A DNA stretch of 64,000 nucleotides from NCBI RefSeq assembly GCF_036503815.1, contig NZ_AP027764.1, positions 1,860,001 through 1,924,000 of the forward strand, written 5' to 3'. The notes below the pieces were generated by a model, which did no database searches, was not told the origin of the DNA, and worked only from the letters and a program-made list of their open reading frames with translations. A program made the position numbers and the translations under genes. The stretch comes from Escherichia coli (GTDB lineage Bacteria; Pseudomonadota; Gammaproteobacteria; Enterobacterales; Enterobacteriaceae). Below, piece by piece: positions 1 through 7,985 of this stretch. The stretch's first letter is position 1. Each line of letters starts with the position of its first letter.

Positions 1-548
1 TTATTATTGGTGCCGGAACCATTGGCCTGCTGGCCATTCAGTGCGCTGTCGCGCTGGGAGCAAAGAGTGTGACGGCTATCGACATTAGCTCAGAAAAACT
101 GGCACTGGCAAAATCTTTCGGTGCGATGCAAACATTTAACAGCCTTGAAATGAGCGCGCCGCAAATGCAGGGCGTTTTACGCGAGCTGCGCTTTAATCAG
201 CTTATCCTCGAGACGGCTGGCGTCCCGCAAACCGTCGAACTGGCGGTAGAGATTGCCGGGCCTCATGCCCAGCTGGCGCTGGTGGGCACGTTGCATCAGA
301 ATCTGCATTTAACATCGACAACGTTTGGCAAAATATTACGTAAAGAGCTGACGGTTATCGGCAGTTGGATGAACTACTCCAGCCCTTGGCCGGGGCAGGA
401 GTGGGAAACGGCGAGCCGGTTGCTGACAGAACGTAAGTTAAGCCTGGATCCATTAATCGCTCACCGTGGAAGCTTTGAAAGCTTCGCCCAGACGGTGCGT
501 GACATCGCTCGTAATGCTATGCCGGGCAAAGTGTTGCTTATTCCCTGA
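1..548 (+). CDS. gatD: Galactitol-1-phosphate 5-dehydrogenase, C-terminal part (partial at window edge)
   Basis: The reading frame is open from base 3 and ends at the TGA at 546-548, so only about the last 181 residues are present. It starts inside the Rossmann fold (IGAGTIGLLAIQ is the GxGxxG nucleotide-binding loop) and ends NAMPGKVLLIP. This is the end of the zinc-dependent medium-chain dehydrogenase that oxidises galactitol 1-phosphate to tagatose 6-phosphate in the cytoplasm; the whole E. coli enzyme has about 346 residues. It is the last structural gene of the gat operon and is followed by a hairpin and the repressor gene gatR. The N-terminal zinc-binding half lies outside the window. 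Confidence 0.93.
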   Translation, partial: IIGAGTIGLLAIQCAVALGAKSVTAIDISSEKLALAKSFGAMQTFNSLEMSAPQMQGVLRELRFNQLILETAGVPQTVELAVEIAGPHAQLALVGTLHQNLHLTSTTFGKILRKELTVIGSWMNYSSPWPGQEWETASRLLTERKLSLDPLIAHRGSFESFAQTVRDIARNAMPGKVLLIP

Positions 549-554
549 AACCGC

Positions 555-575
555 GGGCCAGCGTGATGCTGGCCC
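555..575 (+). terminator. Hairpin after gatD, probable gat operon terminator
   Basis: GGGCCAGC (555-562) and GCTGGCCC (568-575) form a perfect 8-bp stem with a 5-base loop, 7 bases after the gatD stop codon. The following bases are not a T-run, so it may act as a weak terminator or as a 3' mRNA stabiliser. Confidence 0.5.
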
Positions 576-653
576 GGTATTGTGCAAAACAGATCATTCA
601 CCAATGGTCCCCCTTCGTTTACACTAGCCACAATTGAATATGGGTAAATGACG

Positions 654-1427
654 ATGAATTCATTCGAGCGAAGGAATAAGATCATCCAATTAGTGAATGA
701 ACAGGGAACCGTGCTTGTTCAGGATCTGGCGGAAGTATTTGCTGCCTCGGAAGCGACAATCCGTGCCGATTTGCGCTTTCTCGAACAAAAAGGCGTGGTT
801 ACGCGCTTTCATGGCGGTGCGGCGAAAATAATGTCCGGTAATAGTGAAACCGAGACCCAGGAAGTCGGGTTTAAAGAGCGATTTCAGCTCGCCAGCGCGC
901 CGAAAAACAGAATAGCGCAGGCGGCAGTCAAAATGATCCACGAAGGGATGACCGTTATTCTCGACAGCGGAAGTACGACAATGCTTATCGCCGAAGGTTT
1001 AATGACCGCCAAAAATATCACGGTGATTACCAACAGTCTCCCGGCGGCGTTTGCCCTTTCCGAAAATAAAGACATTACTCTGGTCGTCTGTGGTGGCACG
1101 GTCCGCCATAAAACGCGCTCGATGCATGGCTCCATTGCCGAGCGTTCATTGCAGGATATTAATGCCGATTTAATGTTTGTCGGTGCTGATGGTATTGATG
1201 CGGTTAATGGTATTACGACCTTTAATGAAGGTTATTCGATTAGCGGTGCGATGGTCACAGCCGCTAATAAAGTGATTGCCGTTCTCGATTCATCGAAATT
1301 TAACCGTCGCGGTTTTAATCAGGTACTGCCAATCGAAAAAATTGATATTATTATTACTGATGATGCCGTGTCAGAGGTGGATAAACTGGCATTGCAGAAA
1401 ACACGGGTGAAATTAATTACGGTGTAG
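654..1427 (+). CDS. gatR: DeoR-family repressor of the galactitol operon, intact
   Basis: The product has 257 residues, the full length of GatR. The N-terminal DeoR-type winged helix-turn-helix includes RRNKIIQLVNEQG and ASEATIRADLRFLEQKG (about residues 6-45); the C-terminal sugar-phosphate-sensing domain includes LDSGSTTMLIAEGL and VGADGID. I chose the ATG at 654 over the one at 648 because the nearest purine-rich stretch (GGGTAA, 642-647) is then about 6-8 bases away instead of touching the start codon. GatR represses gatYZABCD. In K-12 MG1655 the gene is interrupted by IS3, giving constitutive gat expression; here the frame is uninterrupted, so galactitol-inducible control is expected (inference). 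Confidence 0.95.
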   Translation: MNSFERRNKIIQLVNEQGTVLVQDLAEVFAASEATIRADLRFLEQKGVVTRFHGGAAKIMSGNSETETQEVGFKERFQLASAPKNRIAQAAVKMIHEGMTVILDSGSTTMLIAEGLMTAKNITVITNSLPAAFALSENKDITLVVCGGTVRHKTRSMHGSIAERSLQDINADLMFVGADGIDAVNGITTFNEGYSISGAMVTAANKVIAVLDSSKFNRRGFNQVLPIEKIDIIITDDAVSEVDKLALQKTRVKLITV

Positions 1428-1438
1428 CATTGTTCTTT

Positions 1439-1472
1439 ATGCCGGATAAGGTGTGTACACCGAATCCGGCAT
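1439..1472. repeat. REP-like inverted repeat between convergent gatR and yegS
   Basis: ATGCCGGAT (1439-1447) pairs with ATCCGGCAT (1464-1472); the loop contains the palindrome GTGTACAC (1452-1459). It lies 12 bases after gatR and 37 bases beyond the end of the convergent yegS, a position that fits bidirectional transcription termination or mRNA 3'-end protection. Confidence 0.6.
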
Positions 1473-1508
1473 CACTGATACTCCCTGAATTAAGAAAGGG
1501 AAATTTGA

Positions 1509-2408
1509 TTAACGCAATAATGGACAATCCGGTGGTAATCGACAGCGCAATGCTGCCGGAAGTATTTCAATATGGAAGTTTTGTCCACTCAACGGTTCGC
1601 CATCAAGATTAAAGGTAATTTCGTGTGGCGCTTGTATATCGAACCACGCCGAAGCACCTTCGATAATATTCGGGTTATCTTCGTCAGATTTTAAGGTTGA
1701 TACGAGAGCCGGAAGAATTTCATCGCCGGTGAAAATGCGTAGTTGCAGCAAGCCGTCGTTAATTAATGCGTTCGGGCACAATTGCTGACCGCCACCTGCC
1801 TGACGGCCGTTACCAATACCAATGACTAGTGCGTCACCTTGCCAGTGAAAGTTGTCACCGCGGATTTCACAACGGTCCGGTTGCAGTGTATCCATGCGCA
1901 TTAAGCCGTGAATGATGTAAGAGACGCCACCCAGCGCTGCTTTTAATTTTTCCGGCGTTTCTGTGGTAATACGTGTCCCAAACCCACCCGTTGCCATATT
2001 AATAAAACAGGTTTTTTTGTTGACCTGCGCCATATCAATCGCAATAGCATCACCAGCAATTGCTAGTTTCAGCGCCTTATCCAGTGCCTCAGGTATACCC
2101 ACGCTGGTCGCGAAATCGTTCGCTGTACCTAGTGGCAAAATCCCCAGCGCGGGTATGTCATCGCCCTCACACTGAATCAGCGCCGAGGAAACTTCATTAA
2201 TAGTGCCATCGCCGCCACCGGCAATTACCGTTGCGACGCCCAGCTTCCGGGCCTCTTCTACAAATCGGGCGGCATCGCCTTTCTCCCAGGTGACCCGCAC
2301 ATGGATCGTCATTCCTTCCTCGCGCAACAGCATAATTGCTTCGCGCAAGGGTTGATTGTCAGTACTTTTGCCGTTAAGAATCAGTAAGCTGGCGGGAAAT
2401 TCTGCCAT
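1509..2408 (-). CDS. yegS: Lipid kinase YegS (diacylglycerol kinase-like)
   Basis: The product has 299 residues, the full length of YegS. It carries the DAGK catalytic signature GGGDGTINEV around residues 64-73 and the downstream PLGTANDFA nucleotide-site motif; the C-terminal half is the beta-sandwich seen in YegS/DgkB-type kinases. YegS from E. coli phosphorylates phosphatidylglycerol in vitro and needs divalent metal; its physiological substrate is not settled. It is transcribed leftward, convergent with gatR, as a single gene with a long upstream spacer. Confidence 0.95.
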   Translation of the reverse strand: MAEFPASLLILNGKSTDNQPLREAIMLLREEGMTIHVRVTWEKGDAARFVEEARKLGVATVIAGGGDGTINEVSSALIQCEGDDIPALGILPLGTANDFATSVGIPEALDKALKLAIAGDAIAIDMAQVNKKTCFINMATGGFGTRITTETPEKLKAALGGVSYIIHGLMRMDTLQPDRCEIRGDNFHWQGDALVIGIGNGRQAGGGQQLCPNALINDGLLQLRIFTGDEILPALVSTLKSDEDNPNIIEGASAWFDIQAPHEITFNLDGEPLSGQNFHIEILPAALRCRLPPDCPLLR

Positions 2409-2890
2409 AATCGTATGCCTTTATGATTGGTCTGTAGATAGTGTAGAGCAGAAAAGAAAAGGCGGAGTCAGAACAGGATGAAAATCGGAGGATAAAAAAT
2501 CAGTTCAAGGATGGGGAATTCAGTGGTTACCAGTAAGGGTGGCAACGGTACACTCGGTTTTTATCGGCATAAATGATCACTGAAAGCACTTAAGCATTAT
2601 TTTACTGTGGATTCAGCGTGGCAGCGAACATTAACGGTAGTCAGGGACAAACTTCAAAAGAGCATATGCATCATATTCAACAAAGCAATGGCATCCTCAA
2701 TGTACGATTCCAATTATATTAAATAATTCCTATGAGGTTATCTGTGATAGGCCTCCATGTCTGTATTTCCTACTTATGTAGGAAATTCTGCACAAAACAT
2801 TTATTATAATCCTATTCAATAATGACAATGATGTCATTATTATATTTCAACACTAGAGAGTGTCGTTGGTGTTTAATGGGGGAAGGTGAG
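2409..2890. other. yegS-yegR intergenic region with two perfect inverted repeats
   Basis: No gene is visible in these 482 bases. The right half is A+T rich. Two perfect inverted repeats stand close to yegR: ATTTCCTAC/GTAGGAAAT at 2765-2786 (9-bp arms, 4-base loop) and AATAATGACA/TGTCATTATT at 2818-2841 (10-bp arms, 4-base centre). The second ends 49 bases before the yegR start codon, a suitable place for a dimeric regulator. Promoters for both flanking genes must be here, but I see no clear consensus pair. Confidence 0.5.
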
Positions 2891-3208
2891 ATGAAAAAGA
2901 CAGCTGCTATATCATTAATTAGTGTTTTTCTTATGTCTGGTTGTGCTGTGCATAATGATGAGACAAGTATCGGTAAATTCGGTCTTGCCTATAAAAGTAA
3001 TATCCAGCGTAAACTCGATAACCAATACTACACTGAAGCCGAAGCATCTTTAGCCAGGGGCAGAATATCTGGTGCGGAAAATATAGTGAAAAATGATGCA
3101 GCTAATTTCTGTGTTACTCAGGGAAAAAAAATGCAGATAGTTAACCTGAAGACTGAAGGGGCAGGATTACATGGCGTCGCGCGTCTGACATTCAAATGTG
3201 GAGAGTGA
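2891..3208 (+). CDS. yegR: Small lipoprotein of unknown function YegR
   Basis: The product has 105 residues and starts MKKTAAISLISVFLMSGC: a lipoprotein signal peptide with lipobox LMSGC, so the mature protein should begin with a lipidated cysteine. I chose the ATG at 2891, preceded by GGGGAAGGTGAG, over an in-frame ATG at 2822 because only the inner start gives a signal peptide at the N-terminus and matches YegR. The mature part has one further pair of cysteines (FCVTQG and FKCGE), possibly a disulfide. Function unknown. In K-12 a P2 prophage remnant lies just beyond this gene; here CyaR follows instead. Confidence 0.9.
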   Translation: MKKTAAISLISVFLMSGCAVHNDETSIGKFGLAYKSNIQRKLDNQYYTEAEASLARGRISGAENIVKNDAANFCVTQGKKMQIVNLKTEGAGLHGVARLTFKCGE

Positions 3209-3550
3209 GAATAGATTCAAGACTACCATGGACACATCCATTTTTATCTCTGATAAGGTATTCTTCAACACCATTATTGAATGTGAGTAATAATGACAAA
3301 CAGGTAGATGAAACTAAAGCAGAAATTTTATTTTTATGCAGCCATCAGAAAATGATGTCAAAAATATTCCAATGCTATAAGTTCATTTTTTTGTAAGCGT
3401 CAAACATGCGCGTTCTGATTGTGCGTAGCCGGAACCTGTACGAGCACGATGCCGTTAAGTGAAAGGCATCGTGCTATGAAGGGGGATTCTATCGATGTGG
3501 TCAATGGAAGACGGTCACCTGGGATCAATCCGTCTCTATGGTTTATGCAT
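3209..3550. other. yegR-cyaR spacer with a strong hairpin
   Basis: No convincing gene. GCACGATGCC (3444-3453) and GGCATCGTGC (3465-3474) form a perfect 10-bp inverted repeat with an 11-base loop and no T-run on either side. K-12 carries P2-remnant genes (ogrK, yegZ) in this interval; none is seen here. Confidence 0.45.
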
Positions 3551-3577
3551 AAAAAATAAGCCCGTGTAAGGGAGATT
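3551..3577. other. P2-family prophage attachment core (attB), unoccupied
   Basis: These 27 bases, which form the 3' end of the CyaR gene (terminator stem and tail), correspond as I recall to the 27-bp core of the phage P2 att site; K-12 carries a P2 remnant at this locus. Only one copy is present and no phage gene flanks it, so the site looks empty. Recombination here would regenerate the sRNA terminator at the attL or attR junction. Confidence 0.6.
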
Positions 3578-3637
3578 ACACAGGCTAAGGAGGTGGTTCC
3601 TGGTACAGCTAGCATTTTATGGGTTATGTTTTTCAGC
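3551..3637 (-). ncRNA. cyaR: CyaR small regulatory RNA
   Basis: Read leftward from 3637 the sequence starts GCTGAAAAACATAACCC and ends with a GC-rich hairpin (CCUGUGUAA...UUACACGGG) followed by TTATTTTTT, a Rho-independent terminator; the 87-nt length matches CyaR. The conserved unpaired ACCUCCUUAG in the middle (complement of 3589-3598) is anti-Shine-Dalgarno-like and is used with Hfq to block translation of ompX, luxS, nadE and yqaE in E. coli. It lies between yegR and trhP, as in relatives. Confidence 0.95.
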
Positions 3638-3644
3638 GAAACGG

Positions 3645-3687
3645 ATGATAACCTTAATAAATGCAGCTGTATGTGATCGGTTTCTAA
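3645..3687 (-). promoter_or_regulatory. cyaR promoter with CRP site
   Basis: On the minus strand a -10 hexamer TATCAT (3650-3645) lies 8-13 bases before the CyaR start at 3637. A CRP half-site TGTGA (plus strand 3672-3676) followed after 6 bases by TCTAA (weak match to TCACA) is centred near -42, a class II position. This agrees with the known cAMP-CRP activation of cyaR. Confidence 0.65.
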
Positions 3688-3721
3688 GAATTTTCCATCC
3701 GGGAAAAATAATCGAAATTAA

Positions 3722-5083
3722 TCACTTACCGTGGGGGTTACGCGTGGTTTCCCCGGAGAAATTACGCATCAGCAGCGCATAATTCAGTTCGAGATCCTGC
3801 GGTACCGGGATCCACACAGTATAACCATCGCCTGGTGCGACCGGCATAGCTTCACCTTTGGCGTTTTCCATATGCTCAAGGGTAAAGTTAATGTTGCCTT
3901 GCGGCGTCATCAGCTCAAGGCTGTCGCCAACGGAGAATTTATTTTTCACCGCTACCGCCGCGAGGTCCCCCTTGCGCTCACCGGTAAACTCACCAACAAA
4001 CTGCTGGCGGTCAGAAACCGAATAACCGTATTCGTAGTTCTGATAATCGTCGTGAGTATGACGACGCAGGAAACCTTCGGTATAGCCACGATGCGCCAGA
4101 CCTTCCAGAGTTTCCAGCAGGCTGGTATCGAACGGTTTGCCCGCAGCGGCATCATCGATAGCTTTACGATAAACCTGTGCGGTGCGTGCGCAATAGTAGA
4201 AAGATTTGGTACGGCCTTCGATTTTCAGCGAATGCACGCCCATTTTGGTCAGGCGTTCTACATGGGCGATGGCGCGCAGATCTTTCGAGTTCATGATGTA
4301 AGTGCCGTGCTCATCTTCAAACGCGGTCATATACTCGCCCGGACGCTGGGCTTCTTCGATCATAAACACTTTGTCGGTTGGCGCGCCGATACCCAGCGTC
4401 GGCTCAACATTTTGCACCGGAATCGGCTCGTACTTGTGCACGATGTTGCCAACGTCATCTTCTTTCCCTTCCTGGACGTTGTACTCCCAGCGGCAGGCGT
4501 TGGTGCAGGTGCCCTGGTTCGGGTCGCGCTTGTTGATATAGCCAGAGAGCAGGCAGCGACCGGAGTAGGCCATGCACAGCGCGCCGTGAACGAAGATCTC
4601 TACCTCCATATCCGGCACCTGATTGCGGATCTCTTCAATCTCTTCCAGCGACAGCTCGCGAGAGAGGATCACGCGGGTCAGGCCCATTTGCTGCCAGAAT
4701 TTCACCGTCGCCCAGTTCACGGCGTTAGCCTGTACCGAGAGATGGATCGGCATTTCAGGGAAGTGCTCACGCACCAGCATAATCAGCCCTGGATCGGACA
4801 TAATCAGCGCATCCGGCCCCATTTCAACCACCGGTTTCAGGTCACGGATAAAGGTTTTCAGCTTGGCATTGTGCGGTGCAATGTTGACCACGACATAAAA
4901 CTTTTTCCCCAACGCATGGGCTTCGTTAATGCCGAGCTGGAGATTTTCGTGGTTGAATTCGTTGTTGCGCACACGCAGGGAGTAACGCGGCTGGCCCGCA
5001 TAAACAGCATCTGCGCCATAAGCGAAAGCGTAACGCATATTTTTCAGCGTTCCCGCCGGGGAAAGGAGTTCCGGTTTAAACAT
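3722..5083 (-). CDS. trhP: tRNA hydroxylation protein TrhP (U32 peptidase family)
   Basis: The product has 453 residues, full length for YegQ/TrhP. An N-terminal TIM-barrel-like U32 domain begins MFKPELLSPAGTLKNM; the U32 signature EIFVHGALCMAYSGRC lies around residues 163-178, with a second cysteine cluster GTCTNACRW nearby that probably holds an Fe-S cluster. TrhP takes part in prephenate-dependent 5-hydroxylation of U34 in several tRNAs (ho5U, the precursor of cmo5U). Transcribed leftward toward CyaR; the upstream 200-base gap is shared with a rightward gene of unknown function. Confidence 0.93.
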   Translation of the reverse strand: MFKPELLSPAGTLKNMRYAFAYGADAVYAGQPRYSLRVRNNEFNHENLQLGINEAHALGKKFYVVVNIAPHNAKLKTFIRDLKPVVEMGPDALIMSDPGLIMLVREHFPEMPIHLSVQANAVNWATVKFWQQMGLTRVILSRELSLEEIEEIRNQVPDMEVEIFVHGALCMAYSGRCLLSGYINKRDPNQGTCTNACRWEYNVQEGKEDDVGNIVHKYEPIPVQNVEPTLGIGAPTDKVFMIEEAQRPGEYMTAFEDEHGTYIMNSKDLRAIAHVERLTKMGVHSLKIEGRTKSFYYCARTAQVYRKAIDDAAAGKPFDTSLLETLEGLAHRGYTEGFLRRHTHDDYQNYEYGYSVSDRQQFVGEFTGERKGDLAAVAVKNKFSVGDSLELMTPQGNINFTLEHMENAKGEAMPVAPGDGYTVWIPVPQDLELNYALLMRNFSGETTRNPHGK

Positions 5084-5284
5084 AATTCTCTCGTTCTGAT
5101 GACAGGTCAGATCCGCTTCACCTGATGAAGCGGTTAGGGGAGTGCCCCCACTTTAAGGGCGGGCATTGTAGCGCAATCGGCGGGGTTGGCTCCAGTGTAA
5201 TTGTGATGAGCTTTTCGATGCCTGGCGTACAATTGACATCAGAATTGAGTATATTTACGACTGTGAATGCTGAGGAGTTAAAAC

Positions 5285-5890
5285 ATGTGGATGTTAAAGA
5301 AGGGAATCACGCTGGCTCTGTTGGTTCTGTTTTCTCTGCCCGCTACTGCCGGTCTTTCGCTGGAGGAGACTGCTCGCAAGGTGATTATCGGCTTTCAGCA
5401 AGAAGATGCTCAATTAATCAACTCGTTAATTGATAAAAAAACGGGGTTGTATGTTCTCTTCCAGCGTGGCGCTTCGATGGATGTCGAAAATTTTAAGTCA
5501 ATTGATTTTAAAACGCCTGTTCCCGAGTATTTACTGTGGCCTTCGGCATGGGAACATATTCCGCGAGATGAAGAGTTTGATAAGAAAACTATCCCGGAAT
5601 TTGACTGTGAACGTGGCTGGAATAAGCACGGATATTTTATTAGCAGCAGCGATACACACCATAAAGTCAGCCGTAATTTGGTCTTCACGCAGATGTTTGG
5701 TTCACCGCGAAACACTATTTCTGATGCGCAGATTGCCGCAGCGCGTCGAATGGAGTACGGGGCCGTGCGTGTGGTCGCTGCGCCAGAAGGGGGGAGCGAT
5801 GGACTGGTATTTTATTTAAGTCAACTTTACGGTTATGACCGTGACTGGTATCTGACGGTGGTGGATCAGATTGGTGATTGTGGGGCGTGA
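5285..5890 (+). CDS. Exported protein of unknown function (accessory)
   Basis: A 201-residue product with a clear Sec signal peptide: MWMLKKGITLALLVLFSLPATAG, cleavage expected after ATA or TAG near residues 21-24. GAGGAG lies about 8 bases before the ATG at 5285; an in-frame ATG at 5291 is an alternative start. The mature part (about 178 residues) has two cysteines (DCERGW and IGDCGA), which could form a disulfide, and many aromatic and acidic residues; I recognise no domain. K-12 has no gene here: trhP and yegP are close neighbours there. With the next two genes it forms a strain-variable patch. Function not assigned. Confidence 0.75.
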   Translation: MWMLKKGITLALLVLFSLPATAGLSLEETARKVIIGFQQEDAQLINSLIDKKTGLYVLFQRGASMDVENFKSIDFKTPVPEYLLWPSAWEHIPRDEEFDKKTIPEFDCERGWNKHGYFISSSDTHHKVSRNLVFTQMFGSPRNTISDAQIAAARRMEYGAVRVVAAPEGGSDGLVFYLSQLYGYDRDWYLTVVDQIGDCGA

Positions 5891-5920
5891 TAAAGATTTA
5901 TCCGCCCGCAAGCAGTGATG

Positions 5921-6658
5921 TTATTTGAAGGGAATGTAACCCCATAATCTGTTGTGAAGTTCCGGATTGCAGGTAAAAAGCGCCTGAAGTTGCTGACGCT
6001 GAGGAGCATTTGGTTGAATGTCCGAAAGATTGAATTTGCGTTGCCATATTGCGAGCTGTTTACCTGCAAATTCTTCAGTTAGCTTGTGTTGCGATTGCAG
6101 CAGAAGAATTAAACCGTCCCATTTGTTCAAACTATGATAAAGCCGACAATATGCGCAAGCATGTTAAACTGACGGTGCGTTTTCCTGCAACTGCCGTATT
6201 TCCTCGAACGTGAGCGGAACGCGACACCATACACAGATGTTAACCATTAATCGCAGCCCGGTAGCGTCCGGGTTTGCCAGTGTGCTGAGAATAGTCTTTT
6301 TGACATCGCCATCAGGATTATCTTTTGCAAGAATGTGCATTGCGGCTAAACGCAGTGGGAATACATTCTGAGATAATCCCCATTCTGCCAGTTTTAAAAT
6401 ATTGGCATCATGAATGGAGTCCAGACCATATAAAGCAGCCCGGCGCTGTGAGGGAGTATATTCAGTTGAGGTGACAACATGACGCCAGAATTGCGCAACA
6501 TCCATGACGTCATTAAGCATGTTTTTAGCGCGTAGACGGATCAACGTATTGTTATCCAGCAGTAATGCGCTGTTCAACGCCGGAGGAATTTCTATAGCTC
6601 GATCAGTAAGACTAAACAACGTTGCTTGTCGAATTTGCGGGCGGTTATTTTCTGTCAA
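5921..6658 (-). pseudogene. CxxC/CxxC helical-repeat protein, split by an in-frame stop codon
   Basis: The reading frame runs from a TTG at 6658 to a TAA at 6164-6166 (164 residues), and the same frame continues open for another 80 codons to the TAA at 5921-5923. The first part ends CVWCRVPLTFEEIRQLQENAPSV, the continuation starts HACAYCRLYHSLNKWDG. Two CxxC motifs on either side of the stop look like one zinc-binding site, so one ancestral gene of about 245 codons with a single nonsense codon (CAA to TAA would suffice) is the simplest reading. The N-terminal part has HEAT-like helical repeats. No ATG start is available in this frame: the next upstream codon is a TGA at 6680-6682, so the 5' end is also uncertain. 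Two separate small genes remain possible. Function unknown. Confidence 0.6.
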
Positions 6659-6698
6659 TAAGAATCTAAGTATCTTTAATCATTTCATCCCGGTCTGC

Positions 6699-7418
6699 TC
6701 AATCGACACGAAGGTAAGGGCCGTCTGCACTAACGTTGGCCCCGAAGCCGCAGTCGTTCGGCGTATTGGTGCTTACTTCAAGCGTTTCGGTAGTAAGTTT
6801 GAGAGCAATATTGCAGTGAATCATATTGTCTGCATCATCACGCAATGCAATTACGCCTGTGCCATTGTTCAGCGTTACAGATTCAGAAAACTCACCGATA
6901 TTTGGCCCACTGTAAATGCCCATCATACCAAAGTAATAACCCTGAAAATCTACCTGCATCTTGCCTGTTAACCGCGCGGGTTTAAAGATGAACGTATTCC
7001 ATGTCGCTTTGCCCGCGTAGCTCCAGTATTCATTGGTTGTTGAAAAATCAGAGGGCAAATCTGCGAGATTATCTTTGATAAGTTGCAAATTGTAGATGGA
7101 TTTGGAATCTTGCGGTAGAAGCATGAGCCAGGCACGGGCTTTGCGCCATTGATTCTCACGCATCCAGGTCAGTGCGACATTGTTATAAGCCGTGGCGATC
7201 GCTTTCTCATCATTAGCTTTACAGTCTTCACTCCATGCGGCTTGCTGTTCGAAGTATTTGCGTGCCGCAGGGTAGTTTTTCGCTTTATACAATGCCTGCC
7301 CCTGGCTTGCATACATGGTGATTTTCGCGCAATCAGTGTTAATTTGCTCGTCAGTTATCTCAGCATGTGCATTAGCCGACAATAGCAAAACTAAAGATAT
7401 GAAAAAGGGTAATTGCAT
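6699..7418 (-). CDS. Exported TPR-like protein of unknown function (accessory)
   Basis: A 239-residue product. I chose the ATG at 7418 because it begins a Sec signal peptide (MQLPFFISLVLLLSANAHA, cleavage after AHA near residue 19); the longer frame from 7511 hides it internally. Residues about 40-110 read like tetratricopeptide helices (GQALYKAKNYPAARKYFEQQ; AYNNVALTWMRENQWRKARAW). The C-terminal half is beta-rich with glycine and asparagine (YYFGMMGIYSGPNIGEF). Cysteines at IHCNIAL and NDCGFG may pair. It lies 41 bases upstream of the split CxxC gene on the same strand, suggesting one transcript. It is absent at this place in K-12. Function unknown. Confidence 0.72.
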   Translation of the reverse strand: MQLPFFISLVLLLSANAHAEITDEQINTDCAKITMYASQGQALYKAKNYPAARKYFEQQAAWSEDCKANDEKAIATAYNNVALTWMRENQWRKARAWLMLLPQDSKSIYNLQLIKDNLADLPSDFSTTNEYWSYAGKATWNTFIFKPARLTGKMQVDFQGYYFGMMGIYSGPNIGEFSESVTLNNGTGVIALRDDADNMIHCNIALKLTTETLEVSTNTPNDCGFGANVSADGPYLRVD

Positions 7419-7516
7419 GTTAAATCCATTTAAAGTGAATAATTCCAGTCGTGATAGTAATGCCGTGAGAGTCGGAAATAAAGCCGGACGCCAACAACCC
7501 ACGCCCGGCATCGTAA

Positions 7517-7849
7517 TTACGTATTGTCTTTCACCGTCTGGCTTGTGCCATTGGCTTTAACGGAGGCAATTCCGGTTTCACGAGATTGCGCGGTGGCGTA
7601 CATCTGGCTGGAGCCGATAATTTGATGATTGGCGGCTTTCAGATTGAAATAGAATTTGCCGTTACTTGCTGTTTTTTTCTCATAGCGTTCTTCTTGTGGG
7701 CTGTTGCTACGCACTGACGCGATGCCCTTTTCCGCAGAGGCTTTTGAGGTATACAGCTCGCTGGTGAGGATAGTCTCCCCATTGCCCGCTTTTAGCACAA
7801 ACCGGAATTGATTATCACTGTTCTTACTGAGTTCAAACCAACCAGCCAT
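7517..7849 (-). CDS. yegP: DUF1508 protein YegP
   Basis: A 110-residue cytoplasmic protein made of two tandem DUF1508 units of about 50 residues: GWFELSKNSDNQFRFVLKAG and, in the second, TASNGKFYFNLKAANHQIIG; each ends with an AEKGIASV or RETGIASV segment. I chose the ATG at 7849 (AAGGAGTCATT in front) over an upstream start at 7888, because the protein then begins MAGWFEL as in other YegP. Small DUF1508 proteins have no firm role. In K-12 yegP sits between baeR and trhP; here the accessory patch separates it from trhP. Confidence 0.92.
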   Translation of the reverse strand: MAGWFELSKNSDNQFRFVLKAGNGETILTSELYTSKASAEKGIASVRSNSPQEERYEKKTASNGKFYFNLKAANHQIIGSSQMYATAQSRETGIASVKANGTSQTVKDNT

Positions 7850-7985
7850 AATGACTCCTTGATTGAAATTGCGTATCGAAAACAGCATCTAAAAGGACTG
7901 TTTGCCGATTAAAGTATGAGCGATTTTCAGGTGCTTGCCAGGGCGGAGAGATAATGTCAGATAGCCGACAATGCGCGGGATAATG

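Noticed and set aside
1430..1612. Small plus-strand frame after gatR
   Set aside because: It consists of the inverted repeat and the antisense of the yegS end.
3731..5125. 464-codon open frame on the plus strand opposite trhP
   Set aside because: It lies fully antisense to the well-recognised trhP frame, has no family resemblance and no good ribosome site; long antisense frames are common in G+C-biased codon positions.
5084..5284. Possible riboswitch or leader between trhP and the next gene
   Set aside because: The 200 bases show no strong conserved fold; it is adequately explained as a divergent promoter region.
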